Positions 8,469-17,592 of a stretch of DNA of 64,000 nt are shown here, in pieces. Made by a program: the position numbers and the translations under genes. Under the pieces are notes generated by a model, which had not been told where the DNA came from, did not search any database, and worked only from the letters and a program-made list of their open reading frames with translations. The DNA comes from an uncultured Collinsella sp. Its GTDB lineage: Bacteria > Actinomycetota > Coriobacteriia > Coriobacteriales > Coriobacteriaceae. The stretch covers positions 1 to 64,000 of the forward strand of contig UQKL01000007.1 in assembly GCA_900541695.1 (NCBI GenBank), given 5' to 3'. Position 1 is the first letter of the stretch. Every line of letters begins with the position of its first letter.

Positions 8469-9779
8469 ATGGACGAACTATTTCACGTCAGCGAGCGCAA
8501 GTCCACAATCGGGACCGAACTTCGCGCTGGACTGACAACGTTCCTGGCAATGGCCTACATCATTGCCGTCAACCCCGCGGTGCTCTCGGGCGCCGGCATC
8601 GATGCGGGAGCGCTCGCCTGCGCCACCTGCCTGGGCGCCGGCATCATGACCATCTGCATGGGCATCTTCGCCAACCGCCCGCTCGCCTGCGCGTCGGGCT
8701 TAGGCGTCAACGCGATGATCGCTGGAATCGCCACCACCGTCTGCGGCGGTGACTGGCACGTGGCCATGAGCGTTATCTTCCTCGAGGGTATCGTCATCTT
8801 GCTGCTCGTGCTTTGTGGCCTGCGCGAGGCCATCATGGACGCCATCCCGGTTGTCCTGCGTCACGCCATCTCGGTGGGTCTGGGCCTGTTCATCGCCATG
8901 ATTGGCCTGTGCGATGCCGGCATTATCACCGCTGGCGCCGGTACACTCGTCGGTCTGGGCGACATCACCTCCCCCACCTTCATCGTCGGCATCATCTCCA
9001 TCCTGGTGACAGTCGCCCTCGCCTGCCGCAACGTCCCCGGCTCGCTGCTCATCGGCATCGTCGTCGCCGTCATCGCCGGTATCCCCCTAGGTGTGACCCA
9101 GGCTCCGACCGGTATCATCGCCCCGCTCGACTTCTCGAGCATCGGTGGCCCCATCGCCGACGCCGGCGGCGTGCCCGCCATCGTCAAGGTCCTTACCGAC
9201 CCCGCGCTCCTCGTCATCTCGTTCTCGCTGCTCATGAGTGACTTCTTCGACACCATGGGCACCGCGATGGCCGTAGCCAAGCAGGGCGAGTTCCTCACCG
9301 ACGACGGCAGCGTCGAGAATATCAAGGAGATCCTAATCGTCGACTCCGCCGCCGCCGCTGTGGGCGGTTTCATGGGTGTCTCCTCCATCACCACCTTCGT
9401 CGAGTCCACTTCTGGCGCCGCCGACGGTGGCCGCACGGGCCTCACCTCCGTCACCACCGGCGTGCTGTTCATTCTCGCCGCGTTCTTCTCCCCCATCGTC
9501 ACCATCGTTTCCAGTGCCGCCACCTGCGGTGCTCTGGTCTACGTCGGCTACCTTATGATGAGCGAGGCCTCCGAGATCGACTGGTCCGACGTGTCGCAGG
9601 GTTTCCCGGCGTTCATGATTGTCGCCGGCGTGCCCTTCACCTACTCCATCTCTGCCGGAATCGGCCTGGGCTTTATCGCCTACGTGATCGTCGCGCTCTT
9701 TAAGGGCGAGGCCTCCAAGATCAAGCCGCTCATGTGGATCGCAGCCCTTGCCTTCCTCGTCTACTTCTTTGTAGCGTAG
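8469..9779 (+). CDS. NCS2-family purine permease (PbuG/AzgA-like)
   Basis: 436 residues with 12-14 TM segments. The N-terminal ELRAGLTTFLAMAYIIAVNP and the SGLGVNAMIA segment are signatures of the AzgA/PbuG branch, which imports hypoxanthine, guanine or adenine with protons. DFFDTMGTAMAV is the conserved second-half motif. The start is ATG 8469 behind AAGGAAAGG, 19 codons into the open frame. The 190-bp upstream region has no recognisable purine riboswitch. The other NCS2 protein in the window (12706-14040) belongs to the separate UraA branch. Confidence 0.9.
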   Translation: MDELFHVSERKSTIGTELRAGLTTFLAMAYIIAVNPAVLSGAGIDAGALACATCLGAGIMTICMGIFANRPLACASGLGVNAMIAGIATTVCGGDWHVAMSVIFLEGIVILLLVLCGLREAIMDAIPVVLRHAISVGLGLFIAMIGLCDAGIITAGAGTLVGLGDITSPTFIVGIISILVTVALACRNVPGSLLIGIVVAVIAGIPLGVTQAPTGIIAPLDFSSIGGPIADAGGVPAIVKVLTDPALLVISFSLLMSDFFDTMGTAMAVAKQGEFLTDDGSVENIKEILIVDSAAAAVGGFMGVSSITTFVESTSGAADGGRTGLTSVTTGVLFILAAFFSPIVTIVSSAATCGALVYVGYLMMSEASEIDWSDVSQGFPAFMIVAGVPFTYSISAGIGLGFIAYVIVALFKGEASKIKPLMWIAALAFLVYFFVA

Positions 9780-9805
9780 CGGCAAAGCTGCCAAAGCAGA
9801 ACACC

Positions 9806-9846
9806 AAAGCGCGGAGTCGCATCGAGCGGCTCCGCGCTTTTCTTTT
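9806..9846 (+). terminator. Rho-independent terminator
   Basis: AAAGCGCGGAG (9806-9816) pairs with CTCCGCGCTTT (9830-9840) and is followed by TCTTTT. It ends the permease transcript. Confidence 0.85.
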
Positions 9847-9986
9847 AAAGCCAGGCAACGCACGGACGCGCGATGTATTGCTTCCCAAGTTTTGGACATT
9901 TTGCCCTCCAAACGGCACTACCGCCGGCTTCATCCTGCAGATATGCTGGGCGTAATCGCATAGGCCCTATGAGGATGGGAGTAACC

Positions 9987-11771
9987 ATGGCCGCCTTGTT
10001 CACGACCCCCAAGCGCAATGACAAAACCGCCGGAGCCCATGTTGCCGAACCCGACGTGCGCCGTCGCACGCTGCTCGCACACGGCAGCTGGCGCCGCGTG
10101 ACGCGCCGCATCGTTGTAGGCGCCGTATGCGCGCTCACGGTGAGCTCGCTGCTCATGCCGAGCGTCTCGCTCGCGGCCGAGTGGGTCAACGTCGGCGGCA
10201 CTCAGTACAACACCGCAGCGAGCGACGAGGCCGGTACCTGGTCGTGGGACGGCGCCGACGATATGAAGCTCAACGGCTATAACGGCGGCGCGATCGAGGC
10301 AGCGGGCAAGCTCAACGTGAATTACTCGGGAACCAACATCGTCACTGCCGAATGGATCGAAAGCATCAACGTTTCTCATGGCACTAACGAGAATGCCGAG
10401 CTCAATATCCAAGGCGACGAGGGCGGCACGCTCAGCGTGACATCTACTGAGGACGCTATCCTCACCACGGGTAATATCAACATCGACGGAGCCGGATCCG
10501 TCAACGCCACGAGCACTGGGTTTGATGCCATCAATGCCGGAGGTGATCTCGCTATCAAAGGTTCGGGCAACGTCAACGCCACGGGTGCATCGGATGGCAT
10601 CAGGGCAAACGGCAATATCACGATTGACGACAGCGGAGCCGTCACCGCCAGGGCTACCAAGGACAAGGGTATTGGAGCCGACAAGAACCTCACCATCAAG
10701 GGTGGCGGGACGGTCGAGGCAAGCTCAGCCGATGGTGAGGCCCTTTGGAGCGGCGGCAATATCAACATCTCGGACGGCAGCCAGGTCAAGGCAAGCTCCG
10801 AGAAAGACGCTGCCGTCGAGGCCAAGGGCAGCCTCGCAGCCACAAACGCCTCCCTCAACGTAAACGGTGTTGAATATGGCGTCTATGCCCACAAGGGCAT
10901 CACCCTCGATCATGCAAACGTGACGGTCCGTGCAAGTAAAGGCAGATACGGTGGCGCCAACGCCCTCTTCACCTACCAGGACGACATCGTCGTCAAGAAC
11001 GGCTCCACCGTGGACGCGTTTGCGGAAGGCGAGGTTTCGGCTGCATTCTCCACCAGAAACGATCGACCCAACGAGAAGGGCGGCCACATCTACATCAGCG
11101 ACTCCGTTGTCAAGGCCATAGCCCGCTATGTCGAGAACGGCGACGGCCCCATCCCCTACAGCGAAAACCAAGATGGCGAGACGAGGCGCGAACCCCAAGG
11201 CGAGAACATCGGCATCATCGCCCAGACCAGCGAGGGCGTCACACCCGCAGTCATCTCGATCATCCGCAGCAAGGTAACGGCCGAAGGAGATACAGCGGCA
11301 ATCTTTGCCCGTGCCATGAGCGCTGACGGCAAGACAATCGGCACCATCAAGATTGAGAACGCCGCCATCCAGACGCCCGAAGGCGGCAAGGTCATTGACT
11401 ATCGCAAGCTCCGTGACGGCATCTACGAGGCAGGCCAAGCCATCGGCACGGGCGACGCCACGGTCGACTCCCTCTATATCAAAGCAGTCGCCAAAAGTAC
11501 GACCATCGCACCTCCCGAGGTAGCCAAGCCGGAAGACCCCAAGCCCGACGAGACCAAGCCCGCAGAAAGCAAGCCCGCGGAGTCCAAGCAGAACCCCAAG
11601 CCTGAGGGCTCAAAGCCGACCAAGGCCGTTGCGGCTTCAACCACGAAAGCCAAGACTACCGGCGTGCTCGCGGCAACCGGCGACACCTCGGGTGCGGCCA
11701 TCGTGGCAACCGTCCTTGCGGGAACAGCCGCTATCGCCGCAGGCACCATGGCGAGCCGTAAGCGTTCTTAG
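9987..11771 (+). CDS. Sortase-anchored beta-helix surface protein (LAATG motif)
   Basis: 594 residues. A long basic N-region and hydrophobic core ending near SVSLAAEW form the signal peptide. From roughly residue 130 to 370 there are repeats of about 22-23 residues with the pattern G-x-I-x-I-x-G-x-G-x-V-x-A, as expected of a right-handed parallel beta-helix. A wall-spanning stretch rich in Pro, Lys and Glu follows. The C-terminus has LAATG at about residue 561, a hydrophobic span and RKRS. LAxTG is the class E sortase variant of LPxTG found in Actinobacteria. The start is ATG 9987 after GGGAG. Role (adhesion, carbohydrate binding) is unknown. Confidence 0.85.
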   Translation: MAALFTTPKRNDKTAGAHVAEPDVRRRTLLAHGSWRRVTRRIVVGAVCALTVSSLLMPSVSLAAEWVNVGGTQYNTAASDEAGTWSWDGADDMKLNGYNGGAIEAAGKLNVNYSGTNIVTAEWIESINVSHGTNENAELNIQGDEGGTLSVTSTEDAILTTGNINIDGAGSVNATSTGFDAINAGGDLAIKGSGNVNATGASDGIRANGNITIDDSGAVTARATKDKGIGADKNLTIKGGGTVEASSADGEALWSGGNINISDGSQVKASSEKDAAVEAKGSLAATNASLNVNGVEYGVYAHKGITLDHANVTVRASKGRYGGANALFTYQDDIVVKNGSTVDAFAEGEVSAAFSTRNDRPNEKGGHIYISDSVVKAIARYVENGDGPIPYSENQDGETRREPQGENIGIIAQTSEGVTPAVISIIRSKVTAEGDTAAIFARAMSADGKTIGTIKIENAAIQTPEGGKVIDYRKLRDGIYEAGQAIGTGDATVDSLYIKAVAKSTTIAPPEVAKPEDPKPDETKPAESKPAESKQNPKPEGSKPTKAVAASTTKAKTTGVLAATGDTSGAAIVATVLAGTAAIAAGTMASRKRS

Positions 11772-11828
11772 ACGCCTCTGCGCACATGGCAGCTCCCGCG
11801 AAGGCCCCGAGCCCCAGCACCGTTTAAC

Positions 11829-11866
11829 AACGCCACCGCCGAGCTCCCCTCCGGCGGTGGCGTTTT
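11829..11866 (+). terminator. Rho-independent terminator
   Basis: A 13-bp stem (AACGCCACCGCCG at 11829-11841, complement at 11852-11864) followed by TT closes the surface-protein gene. Confidence 0.85.
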
Positions 11867-11978
11867 CCATATGCGTCCGCAGGGGATGCACGAGATTGTC
11901 TTTGGTCTAGCCCAATCGGCATACGCTGGCGTGCGACAATTGGGGCTGCCGATATCACAGCACTGAGAGAAGCCCGTC

Positions 11979-12644
11979 ATGGAAGCGCATCAAAAGCAGA
12001 TAACCGTTTATTCGAATCATACGGAAAGCGCGCCTGTCATCTACCTTCCTGTGGTCGTGGGCGACGGCAGCGAGGTTTATAAGTGTTGCCGAGAGCTCGA
12101 CTGTCCGCCATTCGCCCTCGTCACCATTGGCGGGCTCGATTGGAATCGCGAGCTGAGCCCCTGGGCATGCGACGGGACCGTACGCGATGCCGAGCCTTTC
12201 GGCGGCCAAGCTGCCGATTTTCTTGATGAGCTGCTGAATCAGATAATCCCCCAGGTCGAGTCGTCGCTTCCTCAGCCGCCCACCTGGCGCGGCATTGCCG
12301 GCTACTCGCTCGCGGGCCTCTTCGCACTCTGGTCCCTCTGGCAAACCGACGCCTTTGACCGCGCCGCGAGCGCATCGGGGTCGCTATGGTTTCCCGACTT
12401 TGTCGACCGTGCCAGCACGGCCCCTTTTGCCGGCAGCCCGCAAGCCGTCTACCTGTCACTCGGCAAAAAGGAAACCAAGACGCCCAACCGCATGATGCGG
12501 CATGTACTCGACGACACACGCGCGATGGAAGCGTTGCTCGTCGAGCGCGGCATTCCAACAACGCTGGAGCTCAACCCCGGCAATCACTTTGCCCAAACCG
12601 ACTTACGCATGGCCCGCGGCATCCACTGGATACTGACGCATTAA
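11979..12644 (+). CDS. Alpha/beta-hydrolase esterase (esterase D / Fes-like)
   Basis: 221 residues with the nucleophile elbow GYSLAG (Ser near residue 130) and a likely catalytic His in GNHF near the C-terminus. This arrangement resembles the esterase D / enterochelin-esterase-like superfamily. There is no signal peptide, so it should be cytoplasmic. The start has only a weak GAGAG site. It stands alone between two terminators, so context gives no substrate. A general carboxylesterase is the safest reading. Confidence 0.75.
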   Translation: MEAHQKQITVYSNHTESAPVIYLPVVVGDGSEVYKCCRELDCPPFALVTIGGLDWNRELSPWACDGTVRDAEPFGGQAADFLDELLNQIIPQVESSLPQPPTWRGIAGYSLAGLFALWSLWQTDAFDRAASASGSLWFPDFVDRASTAPFAGSPQAVYLSLGKKETKTPNRMMRHVLDDTRAMEALLVERGIPTTLELNPGNHFAQTDLRMARGIHWILTH

Positions 12645-12646
12645 AA

Positions 12647-12690
12647 ATGGTGCCCACACGCATATACGCATGGGCACCATATCTTGTTTT
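12647..12690. terminator. Bidirectional terminator
   Basis: ATGGTGCCCA (12647-12656) pairs with TGGGCACCAT (12671-12680). It is flanked by a run of A on the left and CTTGTTTT on the right, between convergent genes. Confidence 0.8.
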
Positions 12691-12705
12691 AGCTGAACGC
12701 AGCTG

Positions 12706-14040
12706 CTACTCAGCAGCCTCCTCAAGCTCGGAGACATCAAACTCAAAGTCGTTACCCGGCAGGATGGCGTTGAGCACAATGCCCACCAGTGAGCCCACGG
12801 CAATGCCGGACAGCGAAATGGTCACGCCGCCCAGCTCCAACACGATGGCGCCGGCGGTGCTGTACGCGATGCCGAGCGAAAGCACGAGCACCAGCGCGGC
12901 AACCAGCACGTTGCGGTTGTTCTGGAAATCGACCTGGTTCTCGATGAGGTTGCGGACGCCCACAGCGCTGATCATGCCGTAGAGCACGAGCGACACACCG
13001 CCGATCACACACGCCGGCATGGCCGCAATGACAGCCGCGAACTTGGGGCAGAACGAAAGCACGATGGCGCAACACGCGGCAATTCGAATTACGCGCGGGT
13101 CGAACACGCGCGTCAGGGCGAGCACGCCGGTGTTCTCACCATACGTAGTGTTGGCCGGAGCGCCAAAGAGCGAAGCCAGAATCGTGGCAAGGCCGTCGCC
13201 GAGCAGCGTGCGATGCAGACCGGGATCGGCAATGTAGTTGCACTCGCAAGTCGAACCGATAGCAGAGATATCGCCGATATGCTCGATCATGGTCGCGAAG
13301 GCCAGCGGCATGATGGTGATGATGGCCGTCGTGGCAAGACCGCTATCGAACTGCGGCCCAAAGAGTGCAAACACGGTGTTGTCCCACACGATGGGCAGAC
13401 CGACCCACGGAGCGGCGGCAACGCCCGAGAAATCAACCTCGCCGAGCGCAGCCGCAACGGCATAGCTCACCACAACGCCCAGCAAAATCGGCACGATCTT
13501 GACCATGCCACGGCCCCAGATGTTGCAGATGACGATAACGGCAACGCCAATGACAGCCACAAGCCAGTTGGTCTGGCAGTTAGCAATAGCGGAACTTGCC
13601 AGGATCAAGCCGATGGAAATGACGATGGGGCCAGTCACCACCGGCGGAAAGAAACGCATGACACGCTTGGCGCCAAACGCGCGGAAGAACGCCGCCAGCA
13701 CCGGATAGAGCAGACCGGCACAAGCTACGCCCAGGCAGGCGTAGGGCAAAAGCTCGGTCTCGCCGTTGGGCGCGATTGCGGCATAACCGGCAATAAAGGC
13801 AAACGATGAGCCCAAAAATGCCGGCACCTTACCGCGCGACAGGAAGTGGAACAGCAGCGTGCCCAAGCCGGCAAACAAAAGCGTTGCCGATACCGAGAGG
13901 CCGGTGAGCACGGGCACCAGCACGGTGGCGCCAAACATGGCAAACAGGTGCTGTAGGCCGAGCAGAAACATGCGCGGGCGGCCGAGCGACGATGCGTCGT
14001 AGATGGCATCGCTGACGGCGGGCGTCGAGGACTGGGACAT
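12706..14040 (-). CDS. uraA: Uracil/xanthine permease (NCS2, UraA-like)
   Basis: 444 residues with about 14 TM segments, beginning with FLLGLQHLFAMFGATVLVP, the UraA/PyrP signature. The substrate-site region with Glu (ATMIEHIGDISAIG) and NTTYGENTGVLALT agree with a nucleobase:proton symporter, uracil being more likely than xanthine. A GAAAGGA site precedes ATG 14040. It appears monocistronic. No pyrimidine attenuator was recognised in the short 122-bp upstream gap. Confidence 0.9.
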   Translation of the reverse strand: MSQSSTPAVSDAIYDASSLGRPRMFLLGLQHLFAMFGATVLVPVLTGLSVSATLLFAGLGTLLFHFLSRGKVPAFLGSSFAFIAGYAAIAPNGETELLPYACLGVACAGLLYPVLAAFFRAFGAKRVMRFFPPVVTGPIVISIGLILASSAIANCQTNWLVAVIGVAVIVICNIWGRGMVKIVPILLGVVVSYAVAAALGEVDFSGVAAAPWVGLPIVWDNTVFALFGPQFDSGLATTAIITIMPLAFATMIEHIGDISAIGSTCECNYIADPGLHRTLLGDGLATILASLFGAPANTTYGENTGVLALTRVFDPRVIRIAACCAIVLSFCPKFAAVIAAMPACVIGGVSLVLYGMISAVGVRNLIENQVDFQNNRNVLVAALVLVLSLGIAYSTAGAIVLELGGVTISLSGIAVGSLVGIVLNAILPGNDFEFDVSELEEAAE

Positions 14041-14162
14041 GGATGTCCTTTCGAATGGAAGGGCGATCAGGCATATCGGATAACCTGCCCGAACGATACG
14101 ATCCGAACCATTGTACGCGATACACTATGCCTCGCACGCGCCGCCACCTGCAAACACTAGCG

Positions 14163-15296
14163 CTATTTCCAAACGCGCTCGGCAATGCGCTTGACCAGCG
14201 CGATCTTTGCCCATTGCTCATCCTCGGTCAGCTTGTTGCCAATCTCGCAGCTGGCAAAGCCGCACTGAGGCGACAGATACAGGTTCTCGAGCGGCACGTA
14301 CTTTGCGGCTTCACGGATGCGCTCGACGATAACATCCTCGTTCTCGAGCTCTGCCGCCTTGGTGGTTACCAAGCCCAGCACGACCTTCTTGCCCGGGGCA
14401 ACGTACTTGAGCGGCTCAAAACCGCCGGTGCGCGGCGTATCGAACTCCAGGTAAAATGCATCGACATCCTCGTTTGCGAACAGGTACGGCGCGATGGGGT
14501 CATAGCCGCCCTCGAAGGCATAGGTGGAGTGGTAGTTGCCGCGGCACACATGCGTGTTGATGACCAGATCGTCGGGCTTGTCCGCGATGGCGGCATTGTT
14601 GAGCGCCACGCCCAGCTCGCTTACCTTTTGCAGGTCGACCGGGCTCATGCCGGTTTTGGCGACAAAATCGGTGTCGCAGTAGATGCCCCAGGTGCAGTCA
14701 TCAAACTGGATGTTGCGGCAGCCTGCTGCGTACAGGTCGGCGATCACCGTGCGATAAGCGGCTGCGATGGCGTCGGCAAGTTCCTCATCGGTCTTATAGA
14801 CAGCGCGCAGGCTCTCCTGCTGGCCGTCGCAGCGGTCGAGCGTGACTTCGGAGAACGTCTGGATCGGCGCCGGAATGGTTTGCCGCGCGACCTGGCCCTC
14901 CCCCTCGAGCACCTTGACAAATTTAAAGTGCTCGACGAACGGATGGTTCTCGCCGCTAATGGGGCCGGTTACCACGGCGGTGTCGGCTGTGGTCTCCTCG
15001 TCGTGGAACATATAGCCCGTACGCGAGGTACGGCGTTCAATGCCGTTGAGCCCCCACATAAAGTCGAGGTGCCAGTAACTGCGGCGAAACTCGCCATCGG
15101 TAATCACCTGCAGGCCAGCGGACTTTTGCTTGTCCACCAGGTCGCGAATGGCCTCATCCTCGACGGCCTTAAGGCCGGCGGTGTCGAGTGTGCCCGCAGC
15201 ATAGGCGGCACGGGCGTCCTTTACGGCCTGTGGACGAAGAAAGCTGCCGACGATATCGGCGCGAAACGGCGCGTTCAGCGTGGTTAAAGCACTCAT
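14163..15296 (-). CDS. MetE C-terminal-like methyltransferase
   Basis: 377 residues corresponding to the catalytic half of cobalamin-independent methionine synthase, like Bacillus YxjG/YxjH. The zinc ligands are visible: His and Cys in NTHVCRGN, a Glu in FYLEFDTP and the last Cys in SPQCGF. It probably transfers a methyl group to homocysteine or a related thiol; the methyl donor is uncertain because the N-terminal folate-binding half of MetE is absent. The start is ATG 15296 after AAAGGGAG, not the longer frame at 15362. It lies about 150 bp downstream of, and on the same strand as, a LysR regulator that may control it. Confidence 0.87.
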   Translation of the reverse strand: MSALTTLNAPFRADIVGSFLRPQAVKDARAAYAAGTLDTAGLKAVEDEAIRDLVDKQKSAGLQVITDGEFRRSYWHLDFMWGLNGIERRTSRTGYMFHDEETTADTAVVTGPISGENHPFVEHFKFVKVLEGEGQVARQTIPAPIQTFSEVTLDRCDGQQESLRAVYKTDEELADAIAAAYRTVIADLYAAGCRNIQFDDCTWGIYCDTDFVAKTGMSPVDLQKVSELGVALNNAAIADKPDDLVINTHVCRGNYHSTYAFEGGYDPIAPYLFANEDVDAFYLEFDTPRTGGFEPLKYVAPGKKVVLGLVTTKAAELENEDVIVERIREAAKYVPLENLYLSPQCGFASCEIGNKLTEDEQWAKIALVKRIAERVWK

Positions 15297-15451
15297 AGAT
15301 ATCTCCCTTTGCATTGGTTGCTTCACTGGAACAGAGTATGAGCGCTCATATGGCCATCGCAAAATATACGTTTATAACAGTTTGATATAGATGCTTCCTA
15401 TATCAGTTTGGACTGCCATAAAGAGATTTGGCCCGTGCAGAATGCAGCAGT

Positions 15452-16348
15452 CTATATGTGCTGACGAATCACGTCGATATAGGCTTGGCCGTAGCGCGTA
15501 AGCGTCGTGTTCTTACGCGTGATGATGCCGATCTCCATGTACTCGTCTACATCGAGCGGAATCGAGATGATGCCGGGCCCGTTGAGCTCGTGACTGATCA
15601 CGCCTGAGCATACCGTGTAGCCGTTGAGGCCCATGACCAGGTTGAACAACGTCGCACGGTCACGCACGCGGATACTCTTGCGGCGCTCAAAGGTCGAGGT
15701 CAGCTCCTCGGAATAGTAAAACGAGTTGTAGCTGCCCTGTTCGTAGGACAGGAAGGGATAGTCCTCCAGGTCCTCGAGCGTCACGCTGGAGCGGCCCGCC
15801 AGCGGATGGTCGGCGCACACAAAAACGTGCGGCGTGGCGCAGAAGAGCCCTTCGAACACGAGCTCGTTGGCCGCCAGCATGCGCTCGATGACCTCGCGAT
15901 TGTGCTCGGACAAGTACAAGATGCCGAGTTCGCTTTTCATATGCGCGACGTCCTCGATAATCTCGTGAGTCTGCTCCTCGCGCAGGGTAAAGTCGTAGCG
16001 CGCGGCATCGAACTCACGGATCACATCGACAAACGCGTTGACGGCAAAGGAATAATGCTGGCAGCTCACACTAAAGTGCGGCACCTGCTCGGACTCTCCC
16101 TTGTACTTACCTTCGAGCAGATCGGCCTGGTCAAGCACCTGTCGCGCGTAGCCCAAGAAGGTCTCGCCTTCCTCGGACACAATGACGCCCTTGTTGGTGC
16201 GCTCAAAGATGTGCACGCCCATCTCGTTTTCGAGATCGCGAATCGATGCGGTAATCGAAGGCTGCGACACAAAGAGCCGGCGCGAGGCCTCGGTGATGCT
16301 GCCGCATTCGGCAACTTTGACGACATACCTGAGCTGCTGAAGCTTCAT
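15452..16348 (-). CDS. LysR-family regulator (CysB/CysL-like N-terminus)
   Basis: 298 residues starting MKLQQLRYVV after AGGGAG. The long upstream extension of the open frame overlaps the HAD gene and is rejected. The HTH (GSITEASRRLFVSQPSITAS) and effector-binding domain are intact. The gene begins 10 bp after the HAD stop and is followed by the MetE-like gene, so the three may be co-transcribed. Given the methionine/sulfur neighbour, it may sense a sulfur metabolite; that is inference. Confidence 0.9.
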   Translation of the reverse strand: MKLQQLRYVVKVAECGSITEASRRLFVSQPSITASIRDLENEMGVHIFERTNKGVIVSEEGETFLGYARQVLDQADLLEGKYKGESEQVPHFSVSCQHYSFAVNAFVDVIREFDAARYDFTLREEQTHEIIEDVAHMKSELGILYLSEHNREVIERMLAANELVFEGLFCATPHVFVCADHPLAGRSSVTLEDLEDYPFLSYEQGSYNSFYYSEELTSTFERRKSIRVRDRATLFNLVMGLNGYTVCSGVISHELNGPGIISIPLDVDEYMEIGIITRKNTTLTRYGQAYIDVIRQHI

Positions 16349-16358
16349 AGCTTTCTCC

Positions 16359-17267
16359 CTAGACGTTCGTGACGTCGAAACCCGTCGCATCCATCTGACG
16401 CATAAACGGCGGCATCTCCCCCGTCGCGGCGCAGTCGGCAATCTGATGCAGAGCCCCGGCAACCGCATCGTCTGCCGCAGCGCCGATATGCCAGCGCGCG
16501 GCAGCCGTAACAGCCTCGTTGGCATTGGCGACTGCAACGGAGTTGGGAACGGCATCGATCATGGGCAGATCGTTATCGGAATCACCGAACACGGCCACCT
16601 CGTCGGGCGTCAGACCCAGGGCACGCGCCAGCTCCAGGGCGGCGCAGCCCTTGTCCCAACCGGCCGGGAGAATATCGAACAGGCGCACACGATTGTTTGG
16701 AAACACAAGCGAGAGCTCCGGCACCTCGGCGGCAACGCGCTCGCGTAGCTCCACGAGCTCTTCGCGCGAGCGGGCACTCCAAATATTCGCCTTAAACACC
16801 GGGGCATCATCGACAACAGGACGGCACGGGGCCTCTTCGCCTTTGAGCCACGTATTACCGCCCGACTCCATGGCGCGGCGCACGCGCTCGGGGTCGCTCG
16901 TCACGCAATAGGCATCGTTACCCCAAAAGTCATCACCCAGGCTGTAGACCTTCAGGTACGTATCATCGGTCTCCTGTTCCAAATAGTCAGCCAAGCGCAT
17001 AAGGGCGGCATTGTCGGTCGCGCGCGAAGCGACCGCCTGACCGTCGACAAACATTACCTGGCCGTTGCAGAACGCGCCGGTCGAGAAGCACTCGGCGCAA
17101 TTGCGGAACATCCAGCCCATCGCGGACGGCTGGCGGCCCGAAACCGGTCCAAAGTGCAGACCCGCCGCCTGCATGGCATGAATGCCCTCGATGGCGTAGT
17201 CGCTGGCGCCGTCATGCCCAGCCGGAATCAGCGTATCGTCCATATCGGTCAGCACAAGTTTAATCAT
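16359..17267 (-). CDS. HAD-family hydrolase, Cof type
   Basis: 302 residues. Motif I is LTDMDDTLI with two Asp, and the C-terminal motif is VFGDSDNDLPM, with a large C2-type cap between. This is the Cof/YbiV branch of HAD phosphatases, which dephosphorylate sugar phosphates or FMN-like substrates in the cytoplasm. It is first in a probable operon with the LysR gene 10 bp downstream. Its substrate is not predictable. Confidence 0.88.
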   Translation of the reverse strand: MIKLVLTDMDDTLIPAGHDGASDYAIEGIHAMQAAGLHFGPVSGRQPSAMGWMFRNCAECFSTGAFCNGQVMFVDGQAVASRATDNAALMRLADYLEQETDDTYLKVYSLGDDFWGNDAYCVTSDPERVRRAMESGGNTWLKGEEAPCRPVVDDAPVFKANIWSARSREELVELRERVAAEVPELSLVFPNNRVRLFDILPAGWDKGCAALELARALGLTPDEVAVFGDSDNDLPMIDAVPNSVAVANANEAVTAAARWHIGAAADDAVAGALHQIADCAATGEMPPFMRQMDATGFDVTNV

Positions 17268-17307
17268 AAGGCCCCCTCGGTCATTCTTAATCCCATCTAT
17301 TGTACCG

Positions 17308-17409
17308 ACCTGCCAAAAAGGGACAGGTTTATTTCGGCAGGTTTCATCTGGGAAAACGCAAAGTCCCAGTTGTTACCTGCCAAAATAAACCTGTCCCTTT
17401 TTGGCAGGT
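17308..17409. repeat. 102-bp near-perfect palindrome (35-bp arms)
   Basis: The 35-bp segment at 17308-17342 is the reverse complement of 17375-17409 with one mismatch. Each arm itself ends in ACCTGCC/GGCAGGT. The 32-bp centre holds a further CTGGGA/TCCCAG stem. A single arm-like copy lies at 42300-42334, so this is a dispersed element. It sits between the HAD gene and the TPP riboswitch. Confidence 0.85.
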
Positions 17410-17436
17410 GCGCTAGTATAGGGAACAACAGATTCG

Positions 17437-17528
17437 ATGCGGGAGTGCCGGCGGTGCAAACCACAAGGCTGAGAGGGCATGGGGCCCAATCCTTTGAACC
17501 TGTCAGTTAATGCTGGCGTAGGGAGCAT
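17437..17528 (+). promoter_or_regulatory. TPP riboswitch (THI element)
   Basis: All hallmark segments are present in order: GGGAGTGCC, GGCTGAGAGGG, CTTTGAACCTGTC, TTAATGCTGGCGTAGGGA, with a closing ATGC/GCAT stem. It is followed by a terminator hairpin, then thiM, so thiamine pyrophosphate should switch off the salvage operon by premature termination. Confidence 0.95.
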
Positions 17529-17539
17529 GCCGCCTTTAC

Positions 17540-17570
17540 AGGGGCGCTGTCTATGCACAGCGCCCCTTTT
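17540..17570 (+). terminator. Riboswitch-controlled terminator
   Basis: AGGGGCGCTGT (17540-17550) pairs with ACAGCGCCCCT (17557-17567), followed by TTT, directly after the TPP aptamer and before the thiM ribosome binding site. Confidence 0.88.
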
Positions 17571-17592
17571 CTATGCCAAGGAGGCATGTGCA

